Below are positions 1 through 9,967 of a stretch of DNA of 64,000 nt, piece after piece. The notes below the pieces were generated by a model that saw only the letters and a program-made list of their open reading frames with translations, did not search any database and had not been told where the DNA came from. This DNA comes from Cohaesibacter sp. ES.047 (GTDB taxonomy: Bacteria > Pseudomonadota > Alphaproteobacteria > Rhizobiales > Cohaesibacteraceae): the NCBI RefSeq assembly GCF_900215505.1, contig NZ_LT907844.1, positions 4,883,078-4,947,077 on the forward strand, written 5' to 3'. The stretch's first letter is position 1. The number at the start of each line of letters is the position of its first letter. The position numbers and the translations under genes were made by a program.

Positions 1-473
1 GCCTGATCGATGACATGGTGGCTTGTTGCATGAAGTGGAACGGCGGCTTCGTCTGGGCCTGCAAGAACTACGACGGGGATGTGCAGTCCGATACGGTTGC
101 TCAGGGCTTCGGCTCTCTTGGGCTGATGACCTCACAGCTGATGACACCTGACGGCAAGATCGTTGAAGCAGAAGCAGCCCATGGCACCGTTACCCGCCAC
201 TATCGCCAGCATCAGAAGGGCGAAGCGACCTCGACCAACTCGATTGCCTCCATCTTTGCCTGGACCGGCGGATTGAAGCACCGCGCCAAGCTCGATGAGA
301 ACATGGGTCTTGCCGCCTTTGCCTCCACGTTGGAGAAAGTCATCGTCGAAACGGTCGAAAGTGGCCAGATGACGAAAGATCTGGCCCTCCTTGTTGGCCC
401 GGATCAGAAGTGGCTCTCGACGACCGGCTTTCTGGATGCCGTGGATCGCAATTTGCAGAAAACCATGTCGTAA
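1..473 (+). CDS. icd: NADP-dependent isocitrate dehydrogenase, C-terminal part (5' end outside window)
   Basis: Only the last 156 residues are visible; the reading frame is already open at base 3 and the true start lies upstream. The enzyme oxidatively decarboxylates isocitrate to 2-oxoglutarate in the TCA cycle. The tail shows the family hallmarks: [10 protein letters not shown], the cofactor loop [12 protein letters not shown], and [17 protein letters not shown], followed by the usual C-terminal helices. The HGTVTRH form of the loop fits the eukaryote-like NADP enzyme of about 404 residues common in alphaproteobacteria. The family is certain; the cofactor preference is inferred from family resemblance. 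The gene ends 560 bases before the convergent alaS. Confidence 0.95.
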   Translation, partial: LIDDMVACCMKWNGGFVWACKNYDGDVQSDTVAQGFGSLGLMTSQLMTPDGKIVEAEAAHGTVTRHYRQHQKGEATSTNSIASIFAWTGGLKHRAKLDENMGLAAFASTLEKVIVETVESGQMTKDLALLVGPDQKWLSTTGFLDAVDRNLQKTMS

Positions 474-780
474 GGTGACCCGGTGGGCCCCAACCGGTCC
501 ACCGGCTTCCTTGACGAAAAACAAGAGAAAACATCTTTTCAAAACGATTTGAATGAAAAGGATCGTCAATTTTTCCGATTATGACGCAAGGTTATCCCGA
601 AGAGAAATAATCAGACACACATTTCATTCGGAGCCAGACAGAACAAACGAAATCAAAAATTGGATACAAATCAATAATTTACTATCTTTGCGGCGCGAAA
701 CATAATTTTCGCAAAGCCCTACTCACCTATCTGCAAGATAATACTTGGATATATTGTACCAAAACATGTTTACCACGTCT
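474..780. other. Intergenic region after icd, no gene seen
   Basis: An AT-rich stretch with no convincing coding frame. A short inverted repeat just after the icd stop (CCGGTGG at 480-486 with CCACCGG at 499-505) could form a hairpin but has no T-tract, so it is only a weak terminator candidate. The second half leads into the structured element at about 776-882. Confidence 0.5.
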
Positions 781-882
781 GACAGTTGAGTTACCAATTA
801 GGCGGCTAGCAATAGCCGGTGACTGTCTGATCACCCGCTTGCCCACCACCTCGTATGATCGGGCAGTCACCCTTGTTTTTTT
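776..882 (+). ncRNA. Candidate structured RNA with intrinsic terminator
   Basis: Three nested elements are visible. GACAGT (781-786) can pair with ACTGTC (822-827). Inside that is a perfect hairpin CGGCTA-GCAA-TAGCCG (803-818) capped by a GNRA tetraloop. A 16-base-pair stem with G-U wobbles (818-833 with 856-871) follows and is itself followed by a T-tract (876-882). The first helix and the terminator stem share bases 822-827, so they are mutually exclusive, as in an attenuator. No plus-strand gene lies downstream, because alaS is convergent. A small trans-acting RNA or a long icd 3' end is therefore more likely than a riboswitch. I cannot assign it to a named family. Confidence 0.4.
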
Positions 883-963
883 CCACCAAATCCACGTTTC
901 CCTGAATTTTATCATTTAGCCCCAAAGCGCTTGGGACAGTTGATTTGCGTTGACGGCCAACGC

Positions 964-993
964 AAAAAAGGCCGGGATTTTCACCCGGCCTTT
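964..993 (-). terminator. Intrinsic terminator of alaS
   Basis: Read on the minus strand, the 7-bp core stem GGCCGGG/CCCGGCC (970-976 and 984-990) closes a 7-base loop and runs into a T6 tract. It lies 40 bases after the alaS stop. Flanking A/T pairs make the element usable in both directions. Confidence 0.85.
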
Positions 994-1033
994 CAAACTT
1001 TGATAGCGCATGCCCTGAAAAATAATTCAGGTT

Positions 1034-3691
1034 TCAGGCCCCGGAGATCAGACCGCGCACGGCATCAATGGCCGCATCAGCCTGAGCCGCATCCTTGCCG
1101 CCAGCCTGCGCCATGTCAGGACGACCACCGCCGCCACGACCACCCAGAAGCTCGGCGGCTTTCTTGACCATGTCGACAGCATTAAAGCGTTCTGTCAGGT
1201 CATCGGTGACCCCCACAACCACGCCGACCTTGCCGTCATCGCCCACCGCGATCATCATCACGACACCACTGCCGACGCTGTCTTTACCCTGATCGACAAG
1301 ACCTTTGAGGTCTTTGGGTGAAACGCCTTCCGCCACACGCGCCATGAACTTGACACCAGCGACCTCCTCGATGGCATCACCATCAGAACCGCCACCCATG
1401 GCCAGCTTGCGCCGCACATCTCCCAGATCCTTCTCCAGCTTGCGACGCTCTGCAACGAGTGCTTCGAGACGCTCCAGAAGATCATTGGGGGAGACTTTAA
1501 GCAGCGCGGCAGCATCCTTGGTGCGCTCATCTTGCTGCTGCAGATAACGGCGTGCCTCGCTGCCAGTCAGGGCCTCAATGCGCCTGACACCGGCCGCCAC
1601 TGCGCTTTCGGCGACAACCGTCAAAAGCCCGATATCGCCGGTGCGTTTGACATGCGTACCACCACAAAGCTCCACCGAATAGGTCTTGCCAGACTTCTCA
1701 CCGCGCACCGCTTCGCCCATAGAGACCACGCGGACCTCATCACCATATTTCTCACCAAACAGTGCCATGGCTCCGGCCTCGATGGCATCATCAACCGCCA
1801 TGATGCGCGTTTCGACAGCACCGTTCTGCAGCACGATCTCGTTGACCATGTCTTCGATGTGCTTCATTTCGTCTTCGCTGACAGGCTTCTGGTGCGAGAA
1901 GTCAAACCGCAAACGCTCCGGCGTTACGAGCGACCCCTTCTGTGCAACATGGGCGCCCAGCGTTTCGCGCAGGGCCTCATGCAACAGGTGAGTTGCCGAA
2001 TGGTTGGCGCGGATCGCCCCCCGGCGCTCACTGGCAACCTTGAGCTCAAGCGCATCGCCGATCTTCGTGCTGCCTTCGATCATCTTGCCCATGTGCACGA
2101 ACATGCCGCCAGCCTTCTTGACCGTATCGCTGACCTCGAAGCGCACCCCATCGGCAATCATCGCGCCCGTGTCGCCAACCTGACCACCGGATTCCCCATA
2201 GAATGGTGTCTGATTGAGAATGATCGCGCCTTCGTCTCCGGCCTTGAGTCCATCGGTTTCTGCGCCATCCTTGATCAGGGCAACAACCGCGCCTTCGGCG
2301 CTTTCGGTTTCATAGCCGAGGAAATCCGTTGCACCAACTTTTTCGGCTACATCGAACCAGACAGCCTCGGTTGCCGCTTCACCGGAACCGGCCCAGTTGG
2401 CCCGAGCTTCCGCTTTCTGACGTTCCATGGCTGTGTCAAAGCCATCGGTGTCGACTTCGATGTCGCGACTGCGCAGCGCATCCTGCGTCAGATCGAGCGG
2501 GAAGCCAAAGGTATCGTAAAGTTTGAATGCGGTTTCACCATCAAGGCGATCGCCTTCGCCAAGGCCATCCGTTGCATCATCGAGCAGCTGCAGGCCCCGG
2601 CTCAAGGTCTTGCCGAACCGGGCTTCCTCAAGCTTGAGCGTTTCGGTGATAAGGGCTTCAGCCCGCACAAGTTCCGGGAAGGCCTGTCCCATTTCGCGAA
2701 TAAGCGTTGGCACCATCTTGTAGATCACAGGATCCTGAGACCCCAGAAGACGGGCATGGCGCATCGCCCGGCGCATGATTCGGCGAAGAACATAGCCGCG
2801 TCCGTCAGAAGAGGGCAGAACGCCATCTGCAATCAGAAAGCTGGTCGAGCGAAGATGGTCCGCGATCACGCGATGGCTCGCCGCCGCCTCTCCAATTTCA
2901 TCGACGCCGGTCAAATCCACACTGTTGTGAATGAGGGCGCGGAAAAGATCGGTCTCGTAGTTGTCATGGGTGCCCTGCAGCACGGCCGCGATGCGCTCCA
3001 ATCCCATGCCTGTATCAATAGACGGCTTTGGCAGGTCGACGCGCTTGTCCTTGGAGAGCTGCTCATACTGCATGAAGACGAGGTTCCAGATCTCGATGAA
3101 ACGGTCTCCATCTTCCTCAGGCGACCCCGGAGGGCCACCCCAGATGTGATCGCCGTGATCATAGAAGATTTCAGAGCACGGGCCGCAAGGTCCGGTTTCG
3201 CCCATGGACCAGAAGTTATCGCTCGTCGGAATGCGGATGATCTTGTCTTCGGACAAGCCGGCAATCTTGCGCCACAGATTGAATGCTTCCTCGTCTTCGG
3301 AATAGACCGTGACGAGAAGTTTGTCCTTCGGCAATCCGAATTCCTTGGTGATAAGATTCCAGGACAGCTCAATCGCGTCATCCTTGAAGTAATCGCCGAA
3401 CGAAAAGTTGCCGAGCATTTCAAAGAAGGTATGGTGCCGGGCGGTATAGCCGACATTGTCCAGATCGTTGTGCTTGCCGCCGGCACGCACGCATTTCTGC
3501 GATGTGGTTGCGCGCGAATAGTCGCGCGTCTCAAGCCCGGTGAAAACGTTCTTGAACTGCACCATGCCTGCGTTGGTGAACATCAGCGTTGGATCATTGC
3601 GAGGGACCAGAGGACCTGACTCGACAATGGAATGACCATGATCGCCGAAATAGTTCAGGAATGTGGACCGAATTTCATTTACACCGCTCAT
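1034..3691 (-). CDS. alaS: Alanyl-tRNA synthetase
   Basis: The protein charges tRNA-Ala with alanine and clears mischarged Ser/Gly. It has 885 residues, the normal family length. The class II catalytic core fills roughly residues 1-240. The editing domain shows HSATHLLH near residue 563 and [13 protein letters not shown] near residue 675, supplying the zinc-binding His/Cys residues. The C-Ala domain ends with the typical glycine-rich [17 protein letters not shown] placed the start at the ATG at 3691 ([15 protein letters not shown]), which matches homologous N-termini. The open frame runs 41 codons further upstream, but that stretch does not look like synthetase sequence. It follows recA on the same strand after 385 bases. 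Confidence 0.97.
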   Translation of the reverse strand: MSGVNEIRSTFLNYFGDHGHSIVESGPLVPRNDPTLMFTNAGMVQFKNVFTGLETRDYSRATTSQKCVRAGGKHNDLDNVGYTARHHTFFEMLGNFSFGDYFKDDAIELSWNLITKEFGLPKDKLLVTVYSEDEEAFNLWRKIAGLSEDKIIRIPTSDNFWSMGETGPCGPCSEIFYDHGDHIWGGPPGSPEEDGDRFIEIWNLVFMQYEQLSKDKRVDLPKPSIDTGMGLERIAAVLQGTHDNYETDLFRALIHNSVDLTGVDEIGEAAASHRVIADHLRSTSFLIADGVLPSSDGRGYVLRRIMRRAMRHARLLGSQDPVIYKMVPTLIREMGQAFPELVRAEALITETLKLEEARFGKTLSRGLQLLDDATDGLGEGDRLDGETAFKLYDTFGFPLDLTQDALRSRDIEVDTDGFDTAMERQKAEARANWAGSGEAATEAVWFDVAEKVGATDFLGYETESAEGAVVALIKDGAETDGLKAGDEGAIILNQTPFYGESGGQVGDTGAMIADGVRFEVSDTVKKAGGMFVHMGKMIEGSTKIGDALELKVASERRGAIRANHSATHLLHEALRETLGAHVAQKGSLVTPERLRFDFSHQKPVSEDEMKHIEDMVNEIVLQNGAVETRIMAVDDAIEAGAMALFGEKYGDEVRVVSMGEAVRGEKSGKTYSVELCGGTHVKRTGDIGLLTVVAESAVAAGVRRIEALTGSEARRYLQQQDERTKDAAALLKVSPNDLLERLEALVAERRKLEKDLGDVRRKLAMGGGSDGDAIEEVAGVKFMARVAEGVSPKDLKGLVDQGKDSVGSGVVMMIAVGDDGKVGVVVGVTDDLTERFNAVDMVKKAAELLGGRGGGGRPDMAQAGGKDAAQADAAIDAVRGLISGA

Positions 3692-3991
3692 ACTGCACCA
3701 ATCATATTTGACTGCCCGAAAGCAGATTGACCTTGTCAGGACGTTGCCCGGCGCCTGCCGTCCGGTTTCGAATGCCGGGGTCGAACGCAGCAACAGACCT
3801 GGAATTGTCTCCAAATTGTCACTTCGCGGTTTTAACGAGCCATCGTGCCTCTGTCTATCACTTTGGGGGCACAGGCCGGACCTTTCATCAGCTTCTTTGC
3901 CGAATTTGCTCTATTTGGCGCTCAATAAGGGCCCTGTCATGCAATTCGGCCCGATTGCGGGGGCAATCATCAGAAAAGGAAATCAGAACGC
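3692..3991. other. Intergenic region between recA and alaS, no gene seen
   Basis: I see no convincing coding frame, tRNA or known leader here. It presumably holds the alaS promoter, but no clear -35/-10 pair stands out on the minus strand. Confidence 0.4.
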
Positions 3992-4020
3992 GAAAAGGGC
4001 TACCGTAACGGCAGCCCTTC
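3992..4020 (-). terminator. Intrinsic terminator of recA
   Basis: On the minus strand the stem AAGGGCT...AGCCCTT, with an additional inner CCG/CGG pairing, is followed by TTTTC. It lies 57 bases after the recA stop codon. Confidence 0.75.
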
Positions 4021-4076
4021 CAAATTCCGTGTTGTCCATCGAACAGGCGAACAGCGGTTCGTCAGGAACGATCCGA

Positions 4077-5147
4077 CTATGCGTCGTCGTCCTTTTCATC
4101 AGCTTCAGGCGGCGCCATCAGGCTTTCGGCCAGCCCTGCGCTTTGACGGATGGCCGCTTCAATCTCGTTGGCGATCTTCGGATTTTCGCGCAAGAAGGTC
4201 TTGGAATTCTCACGCCCCTGCCCCAGACGCTGGCTGTCATAGGAGAACCAGGCCCCTGACTTGTCAACGACGCCGGCCTTGACGCCCAGATCGAGCAACT
4301 CGCCAAGCTTGGACACCCCTTCGCCATACATGATGTCGAATTCAACCTGCTTGAACGGCGCGGCCACCTTGTTCTTGACCACCTTGACGCGGGTCTGGTT
4401 GCCGACCACTTCATCGCGGTCCTTGATCGAGCCGATCCGGCGAATGTCAAGCCGGACGGAAGCGTAGAATTTCAGCGCATTACCGCCGGTCGTCGTCTCG
4501 GGGCTACCGAACATCACACCGATCTTCATACGGATCTGGTTGATGAAGATGACCATGCAGTTGGTTCGGGAAATGGATCCGGCCAGTTTCCGCATTGCCT
4601 GGCTCATCAAACGTGCCTGCAATCCGGGAAGGGAGTCGCCCATTTCACCTTCGAGCTCGGCCCTCGGGGTCAGAGCAGCAACGGAATCGACAACCAGAAC
4701 ATCGACAGCACCAGAGCGCACCAGCGTATCAGCGATCTCAAGCGCCTGCTCGCCAGCATCCGGCTGCGAGATCAGCAGATTGTCGATATCCACGCCCAAC
4801 TTGCGTGCATAAAGAGGATCCAGCGCATGCTCGGCATCCACAAAGGCGCATATGCCACCGCGCTTTTGCGATTCTGCAACCACATGAAGCGCCAATGTTG
4901 TCTTGCCCGAGGATTCCGGCCCGTAGATTTCGATGATACGTCCTTTGGGGAGGCCACCGATACCCAATGCTATATCGAGCCCGAGCGATCCGGTGGGAAT
5001 GGACTCGATCTCGACCACTTCGCGCTGGCCCAGTTTCATCACTGATCCCTTACCAAATGCGCGATCAATCTGCGACAGGGCCGCTTCCAATGCCTTTGTC
5101 TTGTCCATGCTGCTTCCTTCAACCAGTCTGAGGCTGTTTTGAATCAT
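4077..5147 (-). CDS. recA: Recombinase RecA
   Basis: RecA is the ATP-dependent strand-exchange protein of homologous recombination and the co-protease that triggers LexA self-cleavage. The chain has 356 residues. Walker A GPESSGKT is at residues 76-83, followed by the Walker [20 protein letters not shown] region and the L2 loop with [18 protein letters not shown]. The tail is acidic (DEKDDDA), as usual. The start at 5147 ([13 protein letters not shown]) matches rhizobial RecA N-termini and has GGA about ten bases upstream; an ATG at 5159 is an alternative. A consensus alphaproteobacterial SOS box lies 117 bases upstream, so LexA control is expected. Confidence 0.98.
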   Translation of the reverse strand: MIQNSLRLVEGSSMDKTKALEAALSQIDRAFGKGSVMKLGQREVVEIESIPTGSLGLDIALGIGGLPKGRIIEIYGPESSGKTTLALHVVAESQKRGGICAFVDAEHALDPLYARKLGVDIDNLLISQPDAGEQALEIADTLVRSGAVDVLVVDSVAALTPRAELEGEMGDSLPGLQARLMSQAMRKLAGSISRTNCMVIFINQIRMKIGVMFGSPETTTGGNALKFYASVRLDIRRIGSIKDRDEVVGNQTRVKVVKNKVAAPFKQVEFDIMYGEGVSKLGELLDLGVKAGVVDKSGAWFSYDSQRLGQGRENSKTFLRENPKIANEIEAAIRQSAGLAESLMAPPEADEKDDDA

Positions 5148-5263
5148 TTTGTGTTCCATTCTTCATAGCAGACACGTTCTTGCAACTATGATTAATGTAC
5201 ATATTTTGTTCTCATTAGCAATACTTCTCTTAAAATTCTGAAAATAGTATGAAAATTTGATTT

Positions 5264-5278
5264 GTTCTCAACATGTTC
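5264..5278 (-). promoter_or_regulatory. SOS box (LexA operator) of recA
   Basis: The sequence GTTCTCAACATGTTC reads GAAC-N7-GAAC on the minus strand, an exact match to the alphaproteobacterial LexA-binding consensus. It sits in the recA upstream region, 117 bases before the preferred start codon. Confidence 0.85.
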
Positions 5279-5389
5279 CGACGGGGGAAACTTATCCCTA
5301 TTTTGCCACCATTTCGAACTGAACTCAGCTTTTCATGATTCGAGCGACAGGTTTGATCAAAATGGCCGGGGTACGGTCTCCCGCCATTG

Positions 5390-6265
5390 TCAAACGAACA
5401 CCTGATTGTCCGGTTGCCCCTCGATATCCAGTGCAAGAGAGAAAACACATCCATTGTGTGGTTCTTGGGCCATGAGATCTTCTGAAATGTTGGTCGCGGC
5501 CGATGTGGCAAAAAGCGTTTTGAGATCTTTCCCGCCAAAGGCCGGGCAGGTCACCTGCTTGGCAGGCACCGAAATCTCTCGCATCAAACTGCCGTCGGGA
5601 CGAAAGGCTGCGACCTTGTAGCCGCCCCAAAAGGCAATCCAGACATTGCCCAAAGCATCAACCACGGCACCGTCAGCATAGAGATTGGCCTCGCGCAGAT
5701 CCAGAAACACCTCCGGTTCTCCGCTCGGCCAGCCATCCGCATCCAAGGCAACGCGCTTGACCAGCTTTGTCGGCGTATCCGTGAAATAGGCCACCCGCCC
5801 GCCGGGGGCGAAACAGGTCGCATTGGTCACAAGAATCCCGGTATAGAGCTGGCGCAATTCACCTTTATACCACCGGTAAACGCTGCCATCGGGCTTCTTT
5901 TCAGACTTGGACATGGTTCCGATCCAGAAGCCACCAAGGGGGTCGGCGCGACCGTCGTTGCTGCGGGTGCTTGGATCGTCCGCCTCCAGATGGCACAGGC
6001 GCGAGGTCTCGCCGGTCTCCAGATTAAAGAGCAACAATGCAGTCTCGCTGGCGATCACCAAACGGTCCCTGTCGACCCATCCGGCCGCGCTGACTTGCTC
6101 GTCAAAGGACCAACTCTGAGGCTTATCCCCCTGTCGGCTCAACAACTTTTTGCCGATGATATCGAACCAGAAGAGCTGATGGCGCAAAGGATGCCAGAGC
6201 GGCCCCTCCCCCAATTGGCACCGACGATCATCATAGGGCACCATCTCGACCTGTGTAGGGGTCAT
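5390..6265 (-). CDS. SMP-30/gluconolactonase/LRE family protein
   Basis: The protein is a six-bladed beta-propeller of 291 residues. The family hydrolyses sugar lactones such as gluconolactone using one divalent metal. The expected metal ligands are recognisable: Glu in LGEGPLW near the N-terminus, Asn in LVTNATCFAPGG, and Asp in LYADGAVVDALGN; the SNDGRADPLGGFWIGTM segment is also typical. I chose the ATG at 6265, preceded by AGAGGA at good distance, over a TTG two codons upstream. Substrate cannot be read from the sequence. It lies 139 bases downstream of phr on the same strand and could be co-transcribed with it or independent. Confidence 0.85.
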   Translation of the reverse strand: MTPTQVEMVPYDDRRCQLGEGPLWHPLRHQLFWFDIIGKKLLSRQGDKPQSWSFDEQVSAAGWVDRDRLVIASETALLLFNLETGETSRLCHLEADDPSTRSNDGRADPLGGFWIGTMSKSEKKPDGSVYRWYKGELRQLYTGILVTNATCFAPGGRVAYFTDTPTKLVKRVALDADGWPSGEPEVFLDLREANLYADGAVVDALGNVWIAFWGGYKVAAFRPDGSLMREISVPAKQVTCPAFGGKDLKTLFATSAATNISEDLMAQEPHNGCVFSLALDIEGQPDNQVFV

Positions 6266-6404
6266 CAGCAATATCCTCTTTACAATGGAATTCTGTGCCG
6301 CTGCACGGCGTGTTGGCCCCTAGCCATACCGTTCGCAAATCGACAAGGCAAGACGCCCATGATCGCAGGAGAATGGATGAAACAGAAAGAGCGAAAAACG
6401 GCTC

Positions 6405-7841
6405 TCAGGAAAGGGCTTGATAGGCCTCAAGCGCCGCCGCTCGACTTTTCTTGAGGTCCACCATTGGCAACGGATAGTCCTTGCCCAGCGCGACCCCGGC
6501 CTCGCTGAGAACAGCCTCGGGTGCCTCCCATGGTTTGGCAAGGTGCTTTTGGGGCAAACGCGCCAATTCGGGAACATACTGGCGGATATAATCGCCCTTC
6601 GGATCGAACTTCTCCGCCTGCAGGGCCGGGTTGAACACCCGGAAATAGGGAGCAGCATCGGCACCACAGCCCGCCACCCACTGCCAGCTGGCGCTGTTGC
6701 TCGCCAGATCCGCGTCGACCAGCGTATCCCAGAACCAGGCCTCGCCCTTGCGCCAGTCGATGCGCAGGTTCTTGATGAGAAATGACGCCACAATCATCCG
6801 AACCCGATTGTGCATGTATCCGGTCTGCCACAGCTCGCGCATGCCAGCGTCGACAATGGGAATGCCGGTCGCGCCCTTCTGCCAGCGCTCAAGCTGAGCC
6901 TCATCATCCACCCATTCAAACCCATCGAACTTTGACTGCAAGGCAACGCGGGGCAGCTCTGGATTGTGATAAAGGAGATTGTAGGAAAATTCCCGCCATG
7001 CAAGCTCGCTGCGGAAGTGATCAATATCCGCATCCGGCGCATCACAAGTCTCCATCTGAGCGTCACCTTCCAGCGCATACCAAATCTGATTGGGTGAAAT
7101 CTGTCCCCAATGGAGATAAGGAGACAGGCGCGATGTGTTGGTGCGCGCAGGAAAGTCCCGCCCCGCCTTGTAGCCATCAAGCCCATGCTCCAGAAAGACC
7201 GACAGTGCCTTTTGAGCGCCCTGTTCGCTCACATCCCAATGGGGCTCGAGCATGTCATGCCAGCCGACGGGAGACACGAGCGCCAGATCATTGAGCGCTA
7301 AGGCACCGTCGCCCGCTTTTGCCTTGCAAAAGCGACAATCCGGCTTCTCGGTCATGGGTCTCGCCGGAGCTTCGACCTGAAGACAGCCCTTGCGATAGTA
7401 GGGCGTGAACACCCGATAGGGCTCGCCGTCCTTTTTAAGAACCTCCCAAGGTTCCCACAACAAGGAGCCATTAAGGCGGATTGTCGTCACCCCGATCTGA
7501 TCCAGTGTCTCCGAGATACGCCTATCCCGGCGGGTTCGCCAAGGCTCATAGCAACGCGTCCAGCTGATGGTTGAGGCCCCATAGAGCTTGGCCACTTCAG
7601 GCAGGATATCCTCGGCAGCCCCTCGGTAGAGGCGCAAATGCCCCTCGAGCTGTTGATCAAGATCCTTTAGTGCTTCATAGAGCCACCAACGGCTGGCCCC
7701 GCCCATGGCTGCCTCGCCAGCGGTCTCGTCATCGAGAATATAGATCGGAAGAAGCGCGCCCGACTTTGCGGCCTTCATCAAGGCGGGATTGTCCATGAGG
7801 CGCAGATCCTGACGGAACCAATGAATTGCAACTGAACTCAC
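6405..7841 (-). CDS. phr: Deoxyribodipyrimidine photolyase (class I CPD photolyase)
   Basis: The flavoenzyme repairs UV-induced cyclobutane pyrimidine dimers using blue light. The 478-residue protein has the N-terminal antenna domain (AIHWFRQDLRLMDNPAL) and the C-terminal FAD-binding domain. The latter includes TSRLSPYLHWGQISP, WREFSYNLLYHNPELP, GIPIVDAGMRELWQTGYMHNRVRM, and DADLASNSASWQWVAGCGADAAPYFRVFNP. The GTG at 7841 is chosen because it overlaps the stop of the upstream SDR gene (GTGA) and follows AGGAAG; a TTG at 7865 is less likely. It is the last gene of the rpoE-chrR-SDR-phr unit, consistent with photolyase belonging to the singlet-oxygen regulon in Rhodobacter. Confidence 0.93.
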   Translation of the reverse strand: MSSVAIHWFRQDLRLMDNPALMKAAKSGALLPIYILDDETAGEAAMGGASRWWLYEALKDLDQQLEGHLRLYRGAAEDILPEVAKLYGASTISWTRCYEPWRTRRDRRISETLDQIGVTTIRLNGSLLWEPWEVLKKDGEPYRVFTPYYRKGCLQVEAPARPMTEKPDCRFCKAKAGDGALALNDLALVSPVGWHDMLEPHWDVSEQGAQKALSVFLEHGLDGYKAGRDFPARTNTSRLSPYLHWGQISPNQIWYALEGDAQMETCDAPDADIDHFRSELAWREFSYNLLYHNPELPRVALQSKFDGFEWVDDEAQLERWQKGATGIPIVDAGMRELWQTGYMHNRVRMIVASFLIKNLRIDWRKGEAWFWDTLVDADLASNSASWQWVAGCGADAAPYFRVFNPALQAEKFDPKGDYIRQYVPELARLPQKHLAKPWEAPEAVLSEAGVALGKDYPLPMVDLKKSRAAALEAYQALS

Positions 7842-8572
7842 GGAGCCACTTCCTTTCCTGCCCAATCAAAACACAGACCGGATTGGGACGGCTTGAGGGA
7901 CAGCAAAACATCCATCAAGAGATGAGCGGAATGGTCGGGAGAAAACAAACGCCCCTTCGGCACACTGGCCTGAAACGGGGCAGACAGATCACTGTCGACA
8001 GTTCCCGGATGAAGCCCGACCAGCACCGCTTGTGGGTTGCTGCGGCCAAGTTCAATCGCGGCGGTCTTGATGAGCTGGTTCAGTCCTGCCTTGGACGCCC
8101 GGTAGCTGTACCATCCCCCGAGCCGATTGTCCGAGGTCGAGCCAACGCGTGCACTCAACACACCGATGCGGCACGAATGCTTGCGCGGCAACCGGGTCAG
8201 AAGATGCTTGAGGATCATGGCTGGACCAATGAGGTTGATCGCCAGCATCTGAGACAGCGCATCCGGATCCAGCTCACGCATTCGCCTTTCGGGCGTCACC
8301 CCCTCGCCATGCAGCACGCCGGTAGCGATCAACACAAGATCAGGGTTGCCACGCTCGAAGATCGCATCGACAGCGCTGACAACTGCCTCTTCGCTGATTA
8401 GATCAAAACCGGAGAGATAGGAAACCGACTGGCCTTCACGCACCCCGAGCGGCTTGCAAGGAGACCTTGAGATGGCAATCAGATCGCAACTGTCGTGATG
8501 CTTCAGGGCCTCTTCGGCCAGTGCATGCCCGATGGCACCCGACGTGCCGAAAACAGCGATGGTTTTATGCAT
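7838..8572 (-). CDS. Short-chain dehydrogenase/reductase
   Basis: A 244-residue SDR with a Rossmann start AVFGTSGAIGHAL (variant of the TGxxxGxG motif) and the catalytic YxxxK in YSYRASKAGLNQ. It is an NAD(P)-dependent oxidoreductase of unknown substrate. It begins 10 bases after the chrR stop and its stop overlaps the phr start by four bases, so it is translationally coupled within the rpoE operon. An SDR of this type accompanies RpoE/ChrR in other alphaproteobacteria, which suggests a role in photo-oxidative stress rather than central metabolism. Confidence 0.85.
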   Translation of the reverse strand: MHKTIAVFGTSGAIGHALAEEALKHHDSCDLIAISRSPCKPLGVREGQSVSYLSGFDLISEEAVVSAVDAIFERGNPDLVLIATGVLHGEGVTPERRMRELDPDALSQMLAINLIGPAMILKHLLTRLPRKHSCRIGVLSARVGSTSDNRLGGWYSYRASKAGLNQLIKTAAIELGRSNPQAVLVGLHPGTVDSDLSAPFQASVPKGRLFSPDHSAHLLMDVLLSLKPSQSGLCFDWAGKEVAP

Positions 8573-8582
8573 GCCGGCCCGA

Positions 8583-9257
8583 TCAGATTCCGATGATCGG
8601 TTGCAACAGGCGCGTAATCACGCCCTTGAACTCTAGCGGCGCATCCGTCACAGCCAGACAGATGCATTCTTCATCGGTATCAGCAATGGGCTGGTGATGC
8701 ACGTCATCATCGGCATCCTGAATATCGCCAACCCTGTATCGCCCCGTATCGTCAGAGAAGGAGCCCTTGAGCACAAGGGTCATTTCCGACCCGTGATGGC
8801 TGTGTTCGGGGGTCACAAAACCCGGCGACAGCTTAAGAAGGCGCACGGTTTCGCCTTCTGTGCCTTCGAGAGGCAGAACAAACTGCTTGATCCCGGGACC
8901 TGCAGTACGCCATCGGATGGCATCAAAATCATCCCCGATGACCGATGCCAACAAGGCCGGAACATGCACTTTCCCAGCGGTCTTGACCATAGACCGGTCC
9001 GCCGGAACCGACGCTTCAGTGTATTCCATGTCCGGATCATCGAGCGATCGCATCATGGTTGCGAACAGATCATCAGAGACCGCGCTCTCATCGCAGTCAT
9101 CGAGCATGGCACCGCCGATGGCTTCCGCGTCCGCAAGCCGTGCCGCGCAATGGGGACAAATCTCAAGGTGACTGGCAACCACCAGCGCATGTCCCACGGA
9201 CAGCGCACCTGCAGCATAGGCCAAAATCATTTCATCATTGAGGTGATGGTGAATCAT
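8583..9257 (-). CDS. chrR: ChrR-type zinc anti-sigma factor with cupin domain
   Basis: This 224-residue protein should bind and hold the ECF sigma factor encoded just upstream until singlet oxygen or organic peroxide triggers release. The N-terminal half is a zinc anti-sigma domain with SHLEICPHC, the HxxxCxxC zinc motif. The C-terminal half is a cupin with HSHHGSEMTLVLKGSFSD and a downstream histidine-rich strand. Its start ATG overlaps the sigma-factor stop by four bases (ATGA), the usual sigma/anti-sigma coupling. The naming follows Rhodobacter sphaeroides ChrR, with which both domains agree. Confidence 0.9.
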   Translation of the reverse strand: MIHHHLNDEMILAYAAGALSVGHALVVASHLEICPHCAARLADAEAIGGAMLDDCDESAVSDDLFATMMRSLDDPDMEYTEASVPADRSMVKTAGKVHVPALLASVIGDDFDAIRWRTAGPGIKQFVLPLEGTEGETVRLLKLSPGFVTPEHSHHGSEMTLVLKGSFSDDTGRYRVGDIQDADDDVHHQPIADTDEECICLAVTDAPLEFKGVITRLLQPIIGI

Positions 9258-9808
9258 GCTTCTACCTCAGCCAAAAGTTTCCTCAACCGTCCGAATGCAA
9301 GCCGCATCCGCGACTTCACGGTCCCCAAGGGCAGTTTCAAACGCTGGGCAATGTCGGCATGGGTTGCATCTTCGAAAAAGGCCATGTTGACGATTTCGGC
9401 CTGATTCGACGGCAAGAGCGTCAGAGCCTTGGAGACCCTGTCTGCCAGTTCATTGCGATACACATCGCGCGACTGCTCTTCCTCGGTAACCAGCTTTGAC
9501 GCGAAATAGTCCTGATCCTTGAAGACAAAACTCTTCTCCGACCGCAAGCGATCGATTCGCTGATTTCGGGCGATTGTGAAGATCCAGGTCGATGCGGCAG
9601 CCTTGGCCGGATCATACAGATGGGCCTTGCGCCAGATTTGCGCAAAGGTCTCCTGCACCAGTTCTTCAGACATCTGCGGGTTGGTTCCCGCTTTCATGTA
9701 ATAGCTCTTGAGCCTTGGTGCGAAGTGATCGAAAAGCTGTCTGAACGCCAATCGATCACGCTGATCGCCCAAGGAAACAAGAAGGGCGCTAAGCTGGCCA
9801 GCGGTCAT
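9254..9808 (-). CDS. rpoE: RNA polymerase ECF sigma factor, RpoE (ECF11-like)
   Basis: The 184-residue sigma factor has region 2 (ELVQETFAQIWRKAHLYDP, then STWIFTIARNQRIDRLR) and region 4 (LLPSNQAEIVNMAFFEDATHADIAQRL, then GTVKSRMRLAFGRLRKLL). The ATG at 9808 is chosen because GGGGGAGG precedes it and because shorter homologues begin at this point; in-frame starts at 9856 and 9862 exist. Pairing with a ChrR anti-sigma factor and location beside photolyase and lipid-modifying genes indicate the singlet-oxygen-response class. I did not find a clear self-promoter on the minus strand. Confidence 0.92.
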   Translation of the reverse strand: MTAGQLSALLVSLGDQRDRLAFRQLFDHFAPRLKSYYMKAGTNPQMSEELVQETFAQIWRKAHLYDPAKAAASTWIFTIARNQRIDRLRSEKSFVFKDQDYFASKLVTEEEQSRDVYRNELADRVSKALTLLPSNQAEIVNMAFFEDATHADIAQRLKLPLGTVKSRMRLAFGRLRKLLAEVEA

Positions 9809-9967
9809 ATCCCCGCCTCCCCCTGATCTTTTGACGAGAGCTTGCACCAATGTCATAGTCAAATCTACCCGAAAAAGTGATTGTTACCTGTCCTACGATG
9901 GTGCGTCCCGTGCGGTTCACATCGATTTGCAAAAAAGCACTTCAACCCGATAATTTGCAACAACCGG

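Noticed and set aside
727-915. Short minus-strand frame in the icd-alaS gap
   Set aside because: It overlaps the hairpins and the terminator of the candidate RNA, has no ribosome-binding site, and has no recognisable sequence.
1532-3619. Long open frame on the plus strand opposite alaS
   Set aside because: It lies wholly antisense to a textbook alaS gene, and the protein has no recognisable domain; it is a shadow of GC-rich codon usage.
3663-4259. Plus-strand frame in the recA-alaS gap
   Set aside because: It runs through the recA terminator and into antisense recA; protein sequence is not family-like.
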